The notes below the pieces were generated by a model. The model was not told the origin of the DNA. It ran no database searches and worked only from the letters and a program-made list of their open reading frames with translations. From Melampsora larici-populina 98AG31 (lineage: Eukaryota > Basidiomycota > Pucciniomycetes > Pucciniales > Melampsoraceae): 64,000 bases of DNA. The stretch's first letter is position 1; each line of letters begins with the position of its first letter. The position numbers and the translations under genes are program-made. The DNA lies in the NCBI RefSeq assembly GCF_000204055.1, contig NW_006768791.1, forward strand, positions 167,767 through 231,766. The letters run 5' to 3'. Shown here piece by piece: positions 11,393 through 24,099 of this stretch.

Positions 11393-13003
11393 GACTCTTT
11401 TTCAAAATGAAAAACTGTTGAGAAAATCTGTCGGTTGGATCGGTTGGATGTTGATTGATTGTGTGTTTTTTTTCGTTCGTTGTGAAGTGGTTGAGATGAA
11501 ACGCGTTTAAAAAGTTTAGAAGTTGATGGTTCTGGTTTGACTGTTTAATAAGTTTATGGTTAGATTGGATAGTCGGTATGGAAGAAGTTGAACAGAAAGT
11601 ATGCTTACGATTTGGAGTTAATAGTTTTTCATAAGATGATTGGATAATCGATTGGTACAAACTTCATTTTTTTGTAAGAATTTCTTAAAAGTATATAAAG
11701 GAACAAGCTTAGCAGGACTCAAATTGAAAGAATAAATACAAAACTGATTCAAACTTTCACTTTCCATTTCGGAGTTTTGACTTTTTTTTTTTTCTAAATT
11801 TCAAATTTTATATATATCAACTTAAAGATCAACTATTTGACAAATTCAATTGATTTTAAACACTTTTGTAAAACTCACACACTTTTCCTTTTTCTTCGAA
11901 ATTCAAATTCAAATAAACTAAAACTTTAAAATTGGTTTCTTCTTCTTCGGCTTCCCATGAACTTCAATCGTGAATCGTGATTGATGAACATTTGGTTTCT
12001 TTTCACGACATGATCAAATACAGTCAAGATGATAACCCAGAATATCCATTGACTTGATATGTATCAAGACCATGATGAAGTAAGTAAAAAAGAGACCTTG
12101 CCAAAATATGGTCCCAGTTTGCATCTTCTTGAAAGTTCAGGTTTCAGTTAAAAATCAGGATAAACAAATGAAACAAATCATAAACATTTCAGCTCATATG
12201 GCATATATCTTGCAATGGTTGAAACTTGATAATCTTCAACATGAAAAAAAAACATTTTAAGCATGAGTAAAATTTCAAACCCAATGGCTCTACATGCAGT
12301 TCATTCTTTTCATATTCTAATGAGAGCTACAAGAAGATTTATAACAATTTATGGCTACATCAAATCATGTGTTGTGTAAAGGCAAAAACCAATTTGATTT
12401 GAATGACTGCTATCAAATGTGCCTTTAGTTATGAAATCCTTGATATATATCAAAATGAAGTTAGTATTGATATCATGGAGACTATGATATCATGGAAATT
12501 ATGTTGATATCATGGAAACTCTGATCAAAGAGAACAAAGATTCAATTGATCAACATGAATCTGATCAGATATTAAAGTGTTCCTACAAACAGTCAACCAA
12601 GAATCAATGACTTTTTATCACTTTCTTGTCTCTTTAAACAAATGACTTGACCTCTCTTCCACTATTGTGACTAAACTATTTACGTAGCACTATTTGTTTT
12701 TAATATTCTATCACTAGAGAGAAATACCTTGTAACATATCTTTAAAGTAACATTTTGAGCACTAAATGATCACTTCAAGTAAACATCACAAATTCTACAA
12801 ACTAACTGAATTCAAACAAAATGACAAATACTAACTAGAATGCTAATCACATGCAACTCCAAAGAAAAAGAAAAATGTGTTGAATGTTATACCAAAAGAG
12901 AGAGAAAAAAGTGTGCAAAGATCAAACATACAGTTCAACAAACCATCAAATGGTCCAGCCAACAAAACAAAACCATAAATCTACAATTGTAAGAAAGACA
13001 CAA
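11393..13003. other. Intergenic, no gene seen
   Basis: AT-rich upstream region of the 10.4-kb gene and downstream region of the NECAP-like gene. Tandem short matches occur around 12440-12520 (ATATCATGGAGACTATGATATCATGG repeated with variation), but no gene. Confidence 0.5.
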
Positions 13004-13975
13004 TTATCTAGCTCTAGGAGGAGGTGGAGGAGGTAAGAAAGGTAAAGCACCACCTCCACTCGTACTACCACTTCCAGATGATGTATCTGAACCCATTGGT
13101 TTTTTCTTGGAAGATTTACCTCCTAATGAAATTGAAATCGTTTGACCATCTTTTAAAGAAAAATCACGTTTGGGACCTGAAGGTAAATGAGGAGAACTTT
13201 TAGAATCATGATCTGTACCAGTACCCGAATTAGAAGTAAATTTTTGACGTCTATTGTTTTACCAAACCAAACCAAAAAGAAAGAGATATCAAACAAATAG
13301 TTGTTTTTAGTTCATTTGTTTTTTTTCGGGGGGGGTTAGGATTTGGAAGATGAATCAACTCACTTGGTCCAATCTTGAAGTGTTACATTAAAATCAAAAC
13401 TATCACTCCTTTCAGGAAACCCCATACCCAAAAAAGCTCGTTGACCAGAACTCGAATCTTCTACCCGAATCACATAATATCTTGATGAATCTAATACAGG
13501 TTCAACTGATTTCCCATCAAGTGAATAAGGACAATTAGCAAACAGATCACCTAACCCAACCAAACGAAAAAAAAACCATCAAAGTTTTTCAAAATCAGCT
13601 TTCTTCTTCTGTTTCTTCTTTTCTTCGTTTTAAACTTTTGGATGATTTCTTAACCTACATACCCGTATCTAAATCTTCAAGTCTAATAAAACATTTCGTA
13701 GGATTTTCGGTTCCTTTTTCAATAATCCTTAATCTACCTTTCCAAAGAAAAGCTTCCATATCACCCCAATCAGCAGCCTTATAACCAGCTGTAGAAGTAC
13801 TACACACAAAAAAACAAAAAAACACCAAAAAAAATAGTTCATTGGTTTTTTCGAAAATTTTACGGTTTTTTTGTGATCTGAGAAGTTTGATTGCGTACCG
13901 TGGTGGAAGTCTGTATACATAACATTCTCTTGCTACCCATAAGACTGATTCGTAATCGTCTAGGCTTTCCATCAT
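13004..13975 (-). CDS. NECAP-like adaptin-ear-binding coat-associated protein
   Basis: Four exons: 13899-13975, 13663-13799, 13364-13550 and 13004-13250. All introns are GT-AG and the exons sum to 648 nt (215 aa). The start [20 protein letters not shown] and the block [15 protein letters not shown] match the start of the NECAP PHear domain (DUF1681). It is followed by [62 protein letters not shown] and LQDWTK, in the family order. The C-terminal tail has [15 protein letters not shown] and ends in a proline run before RAR-stop. NECAP proteins bind AP-2 and clathrin accessory factors during clathrin-mediated endocytosis. The length is normal for short fungal members. The start was chosen at the double Met because the upstream in-frame extension has no family similarity. 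The family call is firm. Confidence 0.92.
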
Positions 13976-16059
13976 GGTTTTGAAGGTTTCTCGACTTGAG
14001 AGGAGGAGGTTTGTTGAACGTGTGTATGTTTGCAATCGAGCCGGAATGCGTTTGGTTTGGATGATGTTGATTGAAGCGGATCGGATCTATGTAATTGATG
14101 ATGTGTGAGAAGTAGAAGCGTATCCTTGGTTGAGGATTCGAAATCTTGAGGTGAAGTTGAGGATCAAGAGTCAAGACTCGCATGGCTGGCCCCGGCGGTC
14201 AGTGTAATCGGGTCTAGTATGAACCGGTTCGGATTTTAGAAATTTCTCACCACATTGTGAACTGAAAGATGGATGATCAGGTAGATTAAGATATAAATAT
14301 CATGGACAGAGTTTTTCAGATTTGCACCTTACAAGACAACTTAATCATATCATACCAGATATCCACTCAATTAAAGTTTCACAAATCAAGAAGATTATCT
14401 TTTCATCCCTTGAGGTCAATTTTTCAACTCCATGTTCTATAACATTTCAAGTTATGAAAGCGCCCTCATGATCATATTTGGGATAGATGAATGGTTTTTC
14501 AAATATAAAGAATGAATTGAGGGTGATTGGTCAATTCAGTTGGTTATTTAAAACCAAACTCAGCTTGAGTTGACTTTATTAGCCTCATCTTGACTCTAGC
14601 TCAATATCCAAAAGTGTCCAAAAAAAACTTCTTATGTTATTGACAAATGCTACAATACTGTTCATTCTGATTTTTCTACAGGACCAGAGTACATGAGGTC
14701 AAGCAAATATTATAGGGAATATAACATTTTGTGGGAAATTATTGCATATATTTACCTTCATGAGGAGCGCCAGTTGTATTTCTTGATTATTTTTGACTTT
14801 TTGTACAATGTGCACATCCCACAGGTTTCAAAATTTACCCTAGCACACCCTTTTCAAAAAATTGCACTACCACAAACTGAGCTACAGTCTCAGATCATCA
14901 TCTTTAATAAATTGATATGACCATATATATCTTATGTCACACAGTGACTAACTCCTCCAAACTCCAATTGAAGTGAATGGAATTCTCCAAGTAATCAAAA
15001 TCTCAGGAATACATTTGACACAACAAAACACCACCTCAAAAGTATTTCAAGAAAAACCAAGTTCTTACCTTTGCTTCTCAATTCCTAGACTAAAGATTTA
15101 TCAACATGTGATGAAGGTTTTGGATGTTTACTAGAATGAACTGGAGTCTAGATATAGGAAAAATCTGAACTTGGTCTTGTAAAGTCATCCAACTCAGGAT
15201 TGGAATCAGAAAACAAATCTAAGACTCAGATCTCTAAAGAAGAACCAAGATTGATATTCATGATGTCACTTTGGATTGAATGCGTCAACAGTATCTGAGA
15301 CAAACTGAAATATAAAATGCCTAAAGCTGAATTGTAATGTATCATGAAAGACATTGAAGTTCACAATCAATCCAAGCTCCTTGATCTATTCCACTTAAAC
15401 TTTCATAAATACAACCTCAAACAATTTGGATTCCAACATAGAACCCTTGAAAAATGTTCCAAGGGAAGCTTGCAATTGTACCAAAATCCTTATCAATTCT
15501 GAATATTGTTTGTCAATTTATTGATAAGATTGATTGAAAATGAATTGTGTCTATATCATTCTTCAACTCTACAAATCTCATGATGGACAACAGGAAATTG
15601 AAAACTGCTCAGAAATAGAATCCAGGAACATTTTTCATCTAATTTGAAGGATTTTATTGTAAGGCTGTGGAAATCATGCTCTCAAAACCAAATGTGAGGG
15701 CGGAAGCTAAGAGAAGGACTTTTTTAACCCTGATTTGTTTTTGAAGGGCTCAAAATCTGATCATACAAATAAATACCATCACATGAAAAGCAAGATGTCT
15801 TCTTTGTATCTTGTATTCACTGCAACACTAACAAAAGTCTGTATTTGAATTCTTGTCTTGGTTTGCTTCTTACATTGATTGAAATTTTTGATGCTCTTTT
15901 GTAAAACCAACTACAACTTATGATTTATACAAAGAACAAGTATTATAAAGCTGTACTTCCGTCTGTGATTCCAAAAACACTACCACCATATGGGCCTTCA
16001 TAGATAGAATCAAACTCTATATCAAGAAGCCTATCATCTCTCTTCAATATCAAAAAGTG
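13976..16059. other. Intergenic, no gene seen
   Basis: Short GC-richer stretch just upstream of the NECAP-like gene (about 14030-14230), probably its promoter/5' UTR, then about 1.8 kb of AT-rich DNA with few CpGs and no supported gene. Confidence 0.5.
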
Positions 16060-17111
16060 CTAGGGTCCATGGTGTGAATGTCCTCCTCCATTCGTGAGCA
16101 CCCCAATGCATACCCTCATCAAGAATTCTGCAATCCCTGGTATTGATTCTATACATCCCTGCATAAACTGCTCCATCATAGGCCTAAGACATCTGGAGAA
16201 TCTCTCTGCATGTCTCTCTTTAGCCTGCAAAAAGTCCATATGAACAGATTTCAATCTTTCTTCTGTGTAAAAACCAATTGATTTTGAAAGAGTTTCTTAT
16301 ATCAGCTTGGATGTAATCTCTGAAAGAACATTCAGTGCATTCTTCCTTTGAGAATTTACACTGAAAGCTTTGTTGAATGGAGTTTTGTAACCAGGTGACT
16401 TACTGATCTCAGAAGTACCGTGCCCTAAGGAAGACCAAAATTTTCATATCATGTTGAAATTCAATCAAGACCCTCAAGAGCAGATTTCACTCAAATGATT
16501 CTGTACATACATATGTTCTTTCCAATGTGATCATTTTTTGCTGGATAGTGATTATGTGAGTTGAAGGATCTGTTTGTCAATATTATTGTCATGGGTTCCT
16601 TGAGCAGATCCAAAAAGTGATTCACTGACCATCATCAATGAGGGTGTTGAAAACTGCTTGTATCCCTGCACAAGAAATGTCAGTACTGAGAAAAGATATA
16701 AACTGATATGTCACACTAACTTTCCATTGAATCTGGTTGATCTTGCTTCTTGAGTTCTTCCAATTGACTTGCAGCTATAAATTTCACAAAAAAATGATCA
16801 AGCAGTCAGATATCTAATGATGGGCTCTCTTAGGTCCTGGTGAATCAAGAATCTGTGACAAGGAAGTACTTGCCTCTCTCCCAAAAGTTTTCATGATCAT
16901 TTACGCTACTAGTTGCACCTATGAACATTCCATTCCCAGGATTACTGTAATCGTCATCTAACATATCATCTGGTGATACAACAGTATAATTCCATGGGTC
17001 TTCACTATAGCCAATTTCTTTTGAAGCCTTTGAAAATCCTCCATTACCAAAGGGTCTTGCCTTTGAGATGGAGATTTGCAAAAATAATAAAATTGGTGTC
17101 AACTTCATCAT
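16060..17111 (-). CDS. Small secreted protein, five exons (183 aa)
   Basis: Unrecognised family. Exons 16874-17111, 16721-16774, 16630-16665, 16404-16424 and 16060-16262 sum to 552 nt. The N terminus MMKLTPILLFLQISISKARP is a plausible signal peptide (hydrophobic LTPILLFLQIS core), followed by an acidic, Asn/Gly-rich segment, a charged helix (LEELKKQDQPDSMERIQAVF) and a C-terminal part with three cysteines (FSRCLRPMMEQFMQGCIESI, RVCIGVL) ending in GGGHSHHGP. There is no membrane segment after the signal. Frame continuity across exons 2-5 is unambiguous; it forces intron 1 to use a GC donor (GAGAG then GCAAGT), since the nearby GT site gives the wrong phase. The small size, secretion signal and isolation in repeat-rich DNA fit a candidate secreted effector of a plant-associated fungus, but nothing in the sequence shows a function. 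Confidence 0.7.
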
Positions 17112-18504
17112 TGGTCAAGGGGGTTTGACCTTTTAATGTAGAAACTTGATTTATCTATGAAGGAATTTATACAATCTTTGTGTGAGATCTAACAAGGAGG
17201 GAAAATGTTGGAAACCAACAGATGACTCTACTTATAAGGAAGAAGTTCAGAGTTTGCCACTATACATTCCAGTGCACGGGCATTTGACTCCCACAGAATA
17301 TAAGTCTGGAACTGTATGAACAACAAGCATTCTTTCTGTTTTGCCTGGGTGAATGATACTGAGATATAAGTATCCTGTTCAGATGCATATTCTGTATCTG
17401 GTAGTAGGACCAAAGATCTCACATATCCCCAAGCTTCTGTAAGCCCTGAGCCCTGATTACAGGATGGGCTAACATTATCATATGTGAAATGACAATATTG
17501 TATAAAGCCATAATTTATACCTTGAGGCTCAGTTCCAAGAGCCCCTTAAACACATGTACTTAATTTACTGAATATATAATAAACTTCATTCAGGCATCAA
17601 CCACAAGTTGATGTGTGACAAGCCTCACACACAAACCACAAGTTGACACTTGACCTGTGATTATATGAACATCCCTTCTTCCTTTGCAGCATCCTCCATC
17701 TTTTTACTATAATCACAACACAGTACCACATTTTACTTGACTCTTGCTGAGAGGATCTTTGATTCCATGCTTTGTTGTGTATGTAGCTTGTTAAAGACCA
17801 TTCTTGATCATTATTGGTTGTATTGCTAAACACCCAAGGTACTGGTTTCTACAAATACAGAGCCATCATTGTTTTTAGAAATAAACCTTGAGTGGCACAG
17901 CTTCCTCCTTATTATGGAGTCTAAGTTGGCCTCAGTATCAGCATAATATCACCTTATTGCCTCACTATTGCCTTTCCTTTCTCAAATCCTCTTCTTAGAG
18001 GTCAACTAGCTGCACTCTTCACTTGGGTGTACCATGTTATGACCACACACACCATTTGAACACTTACTCTCAGTGAAGAGTACGTCAAACAGGTGCATAC
18101 TCCTCACAGCTTCCTTAACTTCAAATTAGACCCAGATCTTGAATATGACATGATGCTTGTCAGGGTGGCAACCTTTAAAGGGCACTGATGAGGTCTAGTT
18201 CTCACTCAGTTAGATTCCTGACTAAGTATTCCGCTGGGTACGCGGGATATCCGTTGTATCTTATCCTCAAGTGAGGATGATGATCGTAATGAATGTGGTT
18301 AAAGCCACAAGCTCTTCACGGTGTTTCAAAGAAACATGTTTCCGAGGCCCAGTGTAAGTTAACAGATGTAAGGTGGTCAACCTTCAGGCCTGGTTATAAT
18401 CTCTGAGATACAAGATCTAGAGTAGCCTGCGTCCGAAGACTAACAGGGATCTTGCCAACTTTACGTTGCAAGAACTGGATAGTGACCAAGTAGATCCACG
18501 TAGC
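17112..18504. other. Gene-free DNA; LTR-like fragment from about 18175
   Basis: No supported gene. From about 18175 the base composition changes to CpG-containing, non-decayed sequence (TGTCAGGGTGGCAACC...), which continues after the hAT element at 22659-22950. This could be part of a solo LTR or another repeat into which the hAT element inserted; no matching end was proven. Confidence 0.35.
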
Positions 18505-18511
18505 TTTTAGG

Positions 18512-21500
18512 CAACACCGGAATCACTGCGAAACGCTGCGAAATCTGGCGGATTTCCGTATCTTTGCGCAGCATGCGCTATCAAGCAGGGCGCACTTGCT
18601 CCGCAATTTTTTTCCAAAAAATGAAGGCAAGATCTCGCAGCGGCGAAACCGCTAAAAATGCACTATATAGTGCACTATGAACCAGACCACTATATCGCGC
18701 ACTATGACGGGTAAAGGGGGTCAAGCCGATTGAAAATGAATTTCATAGAGAGAGTGGATAACTTGGAGTAAGAAGTAATCCCAACCTAAATTGATAGCTA
18801 GTAAAACCAAAGTTATGAGTTGTATAAATAACAAGATGGCTAGCCCTTTCTCTTGTTCGAGTACTCTATGTAACCTAGAAGGGCTTTGGCAGCCTCATGA
18901 AATACCCCATCGGGTATGATTCCCTCCTTCAACCAAGCCTGAGATCCAACAAGTCGCTCCATCGTCTTTGGCAGCATGCTGCCATGGGATGGGACACAAA
19001 CGTCAGCAGCAGCGGAGAAAGTGCGCTCACATGCACACGAGGTTGCCGAGACCGAAAGATAATCACGTGCCAGCTTAGCAAGTGTTGGGAAACGATGATG
19101 ATGTTCCTGTGGAATGAATACAAATAGATCAGTATTGGTGAGGTAGAAATAAATTGGGACAGAAAAAAAGAACTTACCTCCCACCAACTAAGCGGAGTCT
19201 GGTCTTTTTTGATTGGAAAGGCTCCTTTCAAATAGTCTTCGAGCTCCGATATGTTGTTTTTAGTTGTAGCACCATCAGGAGCTCCAAAGACATCAAACTC
19301 GTCAACCTGCGTAGTATCGTTGGTGTGTTGAGATTCTTGAGGTGAAGGTGTTGCCTCACGCTGATCCAATTCTTCAAGACGTTCTTCAAAGGCTGTTTCA
19401 ATCAGAGTACGAGAGGAGTAGTCATGTTCTTGATAATAGAGTGAAAAAAACTTTTGTCGGTATTGGGGGTTGAGGATCGTGGCTAGGACTACGGCATCAC
19501 AGGCAGCAGCCTCGTCTCGGTATTCATTCAGCCACTTTAACATAACATCAATGGCTTCTTCAACTCTTGGAAAGAGGCACGCATCAACTTGATGCTGTTT
19601 GAGGTCAGAAATGACGTGTTGATATTCGGCTAAAAGGATACATCCTGTTGGCCCATTGCCCTCGACCCGGGCTGTTGCATCAACAAAAACCTGATGCAAA
19701 TAAAGTTGAAGATGTTATTAGATATTGTTTCGGAAACGAGGAATCATGAAGGAATCATGAAGTGATCTCACCTTTAATATCTTGTTTACCATATCAACAG
19801 CCTCCCATTCTGTTGCAGAGATGGTCACTCCCTTGAAGAAGGCCGCCTTACGATCAGCTAGAATCATCGAATCTATGATCTGAAATATTGATTGTTAGTT
19901 ATAAATGATAACGAAGGAAATGAAAAAAAAAGTTCAAATAAAAAAAGATACCTCTTGAGCCTCACAAGCGATCTTGCGACTCTCAAAGTGGCTGTTCCAT
20001 TGAGTTTTGCAGGGTTGCTTAAGCATGCAACCATTGTAACCCATACGTTGGGCTCGGGTCTTAAAATCATTGCGGCGAGCTGCACTGGATGCAATCTGGC
20101 CAGAGACTGCATCCACCTATCAAGCGATCTTTCCATCAGATTCCAAATGAATGAAAAAGATGAAGAAGGCCTTGTTGACTCACCTTTTCAAGGGCCACGG
20201 CTACCAAATTGTTCATGTCACAAGAACCACCAAAGTCTTCAATCTCATCCTCATCATCGACACCATCGGGATCATCAGGTAAAGCAGATTGGTTGTCCTC
20301 GTCGGAGTCATTGATATCATCATAAACATTGTCCTCACCGTCATTGAGTTCGATTCCAGGTACAGGAAGAGGAATTCCAAAAGGTATGGATGGCTTAGCA
20401 ACACTAACCTTTCGGCCAAGTGCTTTAAGACCGTGCCCGACTAAAAGATTTAGTTTGTGGGCATAGCACCAAATATGATGAGAGGAAGGATCCCATGAGA
20501 CCGGATCTTCGGCTTCCAAAAACATTGACTCAAGTTCTGAAGCCATTGGGCCGTTGTTACCCCCACTGTTGGTTGTCTGGGCTAGCATGTAATTATAGAA
20601 AAATATTCATTAGACAAATTTAGACAATTAAAATGAGAATGAATACAAAGAAAAGACTCATCTTTGTATGAAGTCCATGTTGAATCAAGAATCGGCCGAT
20701 TGGCCGGGCCAGAAGGACTCCAAAATGACGCCAGCCGACCATCTTGAGATTAAGATGAGTCGACTTATACTCCCAATTATGATTGATGTAGTTAGCTGAT
20801 GCCCCTACAAAGGCGTATCGGTTGCCCTTAGTGGTCCACACATTGTGAATGAGGCAAAAACGGCCGTCATTTTCCTGAGTGATATGACAACAGACTTAGA
20901 AAGAATTTGATTTCAAACATGAAACAGAGAATAAACAATAACTTACTTTCAAGTTGCTAATGGCCTTGTTATGCAAGGCTGAGAACAGTTGAACTGACTG
21001 TTGGGCAGCCCAAGTGCTAGATCGGACCACGGCACTTCGGTTGGCAGTGTAAAACAACGCTCGGAGGGTGACGTCTTCAAATCGAGCCCAAGGGAGGGTG
21101 TGGCGAACGATCCAGATGACAAGGAGCATGTTCAAGAGTTCCACAGTGAATACCGGGCCACTTACAAATTTTGTCAAAGTCAATTGGCCATTTTTTTTGG
21201 AGGCTTCCTTCTTTTCAGCGTAGCTGGGTGGAAGATCAAGACCCTCAGCTATTGCTCGAGCTCGCTGCTTGCAAGCTGGACGATAGCTTCACGATGGCCC
21301 CAAAGGTTCCAATATGATGAGGTTCCGTTGAGAAACTTCTTGTGACAAAATTGGCACTCGTAAGAACGACCCTAGAGGTGGAAAATAAGAGATCAGCCAT
21401 CTATTTAAAAGCAGTGATGAAAAAACCTTGAAAGACTTACATCAGGAGGCAGATAATACGCAAGGAGCTTCTTCACAGCTATTGCCCGAGCCTCGTTATA

Positions 21501-22651
21501 GCCAGGTTCGGTAGACCCAACGATCTCCACGTCAGATCCTTGGGATAAATCGAGATCGCTGGGTATCTCATAGGGCTGATACAAACACTTATCAGTGATT
21601 ATCACCTCCAAGAGAAGAATAAAAATAACCACTTACATCCATACGAGTTCTCTTAGCTGCACCACTTGATGATGTTGACAAAGGAGATATAGCACGTTTA
21701 CTGATAGAAGATCGAGACTAGCGAGAAAAGCAAACAAAAAAAGAAAACAAAAAAAGAAAACAAAAATCGGAAAGATGAATGAAAAGATTGTTACAATATT
21801 GTAAGAATTGTAAAAATCCAACTCACCTTTCTGTTTGAAGTTGGCTTGACTTTTATTTGATCTTTGACCGTACCTTGGCTTTTCTTCTTAAAAGTTGAGG
21901 GTTGAGGTGAAGCGGCACGTTGAGCAAGTGGCCCAGTGGAATCACCAGTTGAATCTACAGACTCGATAACACTTATAGCTGATCGAGAGTCCTTAGGGGG
22001 GACAACAAAGCCTGGCCTTATGCGAGCTGGGCTAGGTGGTCGAAGTTGTCGATTGGTCTGTGTTGGTACCTGTAGGGTATTTTGGGATGTGTTTTGAGAA
22101 GATTTTTTGCAGATCGCCATGGTGAAAAGAATCCAAAAAAAGCAAATCAATACTTATGAAATCCAAAGACGTAGGCACTAAGATGTAAGAATGTAGTATT
22201 CTCGTACCTTTTATGATTGGTCAAATTGCAACCCACAAGCGAGCCCAGAAATTGAATCGACAGCTCCAGGATCAAGGTATTGAAGGGAAGATTCTGAAGG
22301 TAATGATCGAATGGCCAATCCACAAGCTGGCCCTGATAGGTTTGGAGCGAAGATGAGCTGGCGTGTGACGGTTTTGATGGTGGAAAGGGAGGTGGCGTCG
22401 ATGATTCGTTGGATGAATGAATGGCACTATCTCAATACCCTGTACCCAGCCAGGATGATTGTTTACTCCGCAAAATATCGCAGATCCACCTTCCGGGTTG
22501 GGCTGCGTAGTGGACGACCCGCTATTGGTATCTATGCTTATACGATGCGGTGCGCGGAATGCACTATGTATTTCGTTGGGCGTAGTGGTTACCCGACCCG
22601 CTGCACAACCGCTGCACAACCGCAATATGTTTCGCAGTTATTCCAGAGTTG
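18512..22651 (-). mobile_element. hAT-family DNA transposon with imperfect TIRs and 7-bp target duplication
   Basis: The left end CAACACCGGAATCACTGCGA matches the reverse complement of the right end (CAACTCTGGAATAACTGCGA) with a few mismatches. TTTTAGG flanks both sides (18505-18511 and 22652-22658), a 7-bp visible part of the 8-bp duplication usual for hAT elements. Subterminal regions hold several GCGAAA/CTGCGA/TTGCGG motifs on both sides, typical of transposase binding repeats. The internal gene encodes a hAT transposase on the minus strand. Confidence 0.8.
18840..22120 (-). pseudogene. hAT transposase (BED finger, RNase H-like core, dimerisation domain), frameshifted
   Basis: A multi-exon gene begins at MAICKKSSQN (22120). 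A Ser-rich N terminus is followed by a BED-type finger (YECQFCHKKF...WNLWGH, about 21370-21290), then RPACKQRARAIAEGLDLPP, a transposase core (ANYINHNWEYKSTHL near 20800; HHIWCYAHKLNLLVGHG near 20470; CKTQWNSHFESRK near 20000), an insertion with acidic and Asp-rich runs (about 20240-20340), and the C-terminal hAT dimerisation domain (FPTLAKLARDYLSVSATSCACERTFSAA, about 19100-19000). The product would bind the TIRs and cut and paste the element. Between the BED finger and RPACKQ the reading frame shifts near 21285: the finger frame runs into TAG and the downstream frame has a TGA just upstream. No intron explains it, so a one-base loss is likely. Otherwise the domains look well kept. Confidence 0.8.
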
Positions 22652-23617
22652 TTTTAGGTACGTAGAAAGGTTCTAGATTTAAATCAATAACATTTCATAA
22701 TCGAAGCTATTAGCCAGAAAGTAGGTGAATACGATGGGACTAATGAAATACTTGGAGTAGAGAAAATCATGGATTATAGTTCAAGATACTATGAAGGCAA
22801 CCTTTAAGCAAGAAAGGGTAAAGTGGAACTGAGATTTAGATACATGCGTAACTAACCCAGCTGGACTTCGGTACAGAGGATGGTCTGAAAGAATTGGTTA
22901 AAGTATGATAAGGTGAGTTTCCTCTTTCTTTGGAAAGACTCCCCTTTATTTATAGGATTTTACTAAATCCAGCCCCCCCTTGTGAGGATTGACCGCCCCC
23001 TTTTAGCCGGGGAAAAGAAAACTATGACTGTATAATACAAACATGGGAAGGGAAGGGGGCGGTCTGGAACTGTCTATAATTCAGGTGAATTCAAAGTGAA
23101 ATACATTCGGACCGAGATGTTCCCAATCGGTGTACAAAGGGACAAACGAGCAGAAAGAGTGCTTAAGCGGCAGCCGCTTCTCGTTCACGCGCAGTATCTC
23201 TCTTCAAAATCACCACATATTTCAATGATATAGCCTATCAACAGCGAGACACAGTATGAGGAGGGGGAGAAACGAAGAACAACTTTAAGAACTATTGTAA
23301 GAATATGAGAGATGGTTACTAAGGCTACCAAACCTCCAATGTAACTTGAGCTTTGTTTGTAGGAGGATACAACTCCTGCCAGAGGGCCCAAGAGCTTGAA
23401 GTCGCTTCCTTCCAGCAACTCACGCACAAGTTATCGTGATTAGCCCAACCCTGACAAAAGAGAGGAGGAAATGGAAATACACCAGGCTTCACGCTGTAAA
23501 CTACAACTTGATTTCTCACCCAAATCGACTGGTTTGGAGAATACAGGGGCTGTATTCAAGACCGCCCGCTTTATTCACTAAAAACTTGAAATCAGCTCTC
23601 TGGACCGCCCCCTACTC

Positions 23618-23937
23618 GTGGATTGATGTAGCATTAATCATGTGGGATATGTCAGAGAGGGTGTCACAGGCGTTTCACCGATTAGGCAAGCGTAGAAGGA
23701 TATGCTAATAACACCTACCTCTCGTTTTCCACCAACCACAGGTTGTCGGCAGTTAGGTTTATAGTACGAGGGTACCGGTCGCCTAGCCGGAGAAGTCCTG
23801 CCTCCTCCAGCCAAAGGACCTACCTCTCGAACTGACTTACAGTCATCTACCATCCTTCCAGCTTCGCCTCATCGGTAGTTCTTCTCTGCAAGGGAAAACT
23901 TATCCCTGTTCTTGTATCAGGTGTAGTTCAACGAAAT
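23618..23937 (+). repeat. Split direct repeat A1
   Basis: 320 bp, identical to 29781-30100 except at two positions (GTACGAGG versus GTACAAGG; TTCAACG versus TTCGACG). Both differences are CG versus CA. Confidence 0.9.
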
Positions 23938-24099
23938 TCTTCTTGTTTATTTCCCCAGCTGCAGATCAGAGTACCGTTGAAACATACACAAAAAGCTTAT
24001 TGAAGTTAAATTGAGAAGTTTCCCTATCTCACATCTATCGCTCATACACCGTGTTATCACCGCTGTCTTATCCCTGACATTCCACAAGTCACTCCGTAC

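Noticed and set aside
18183..18260. CTGATGAG motif suggestive of a hammerhead ribozyme
   Set aside because: No matching GAAA core strand or stem II/III pairing could be found nearby.
23638..23853. 71-aa minus-strand open frame, repeated at 29801-30016
   Set aside because: It lies fully inside the split direct repeats A1 and A2 of the retrotransposon; conservation between copies follows from the repeat itself.
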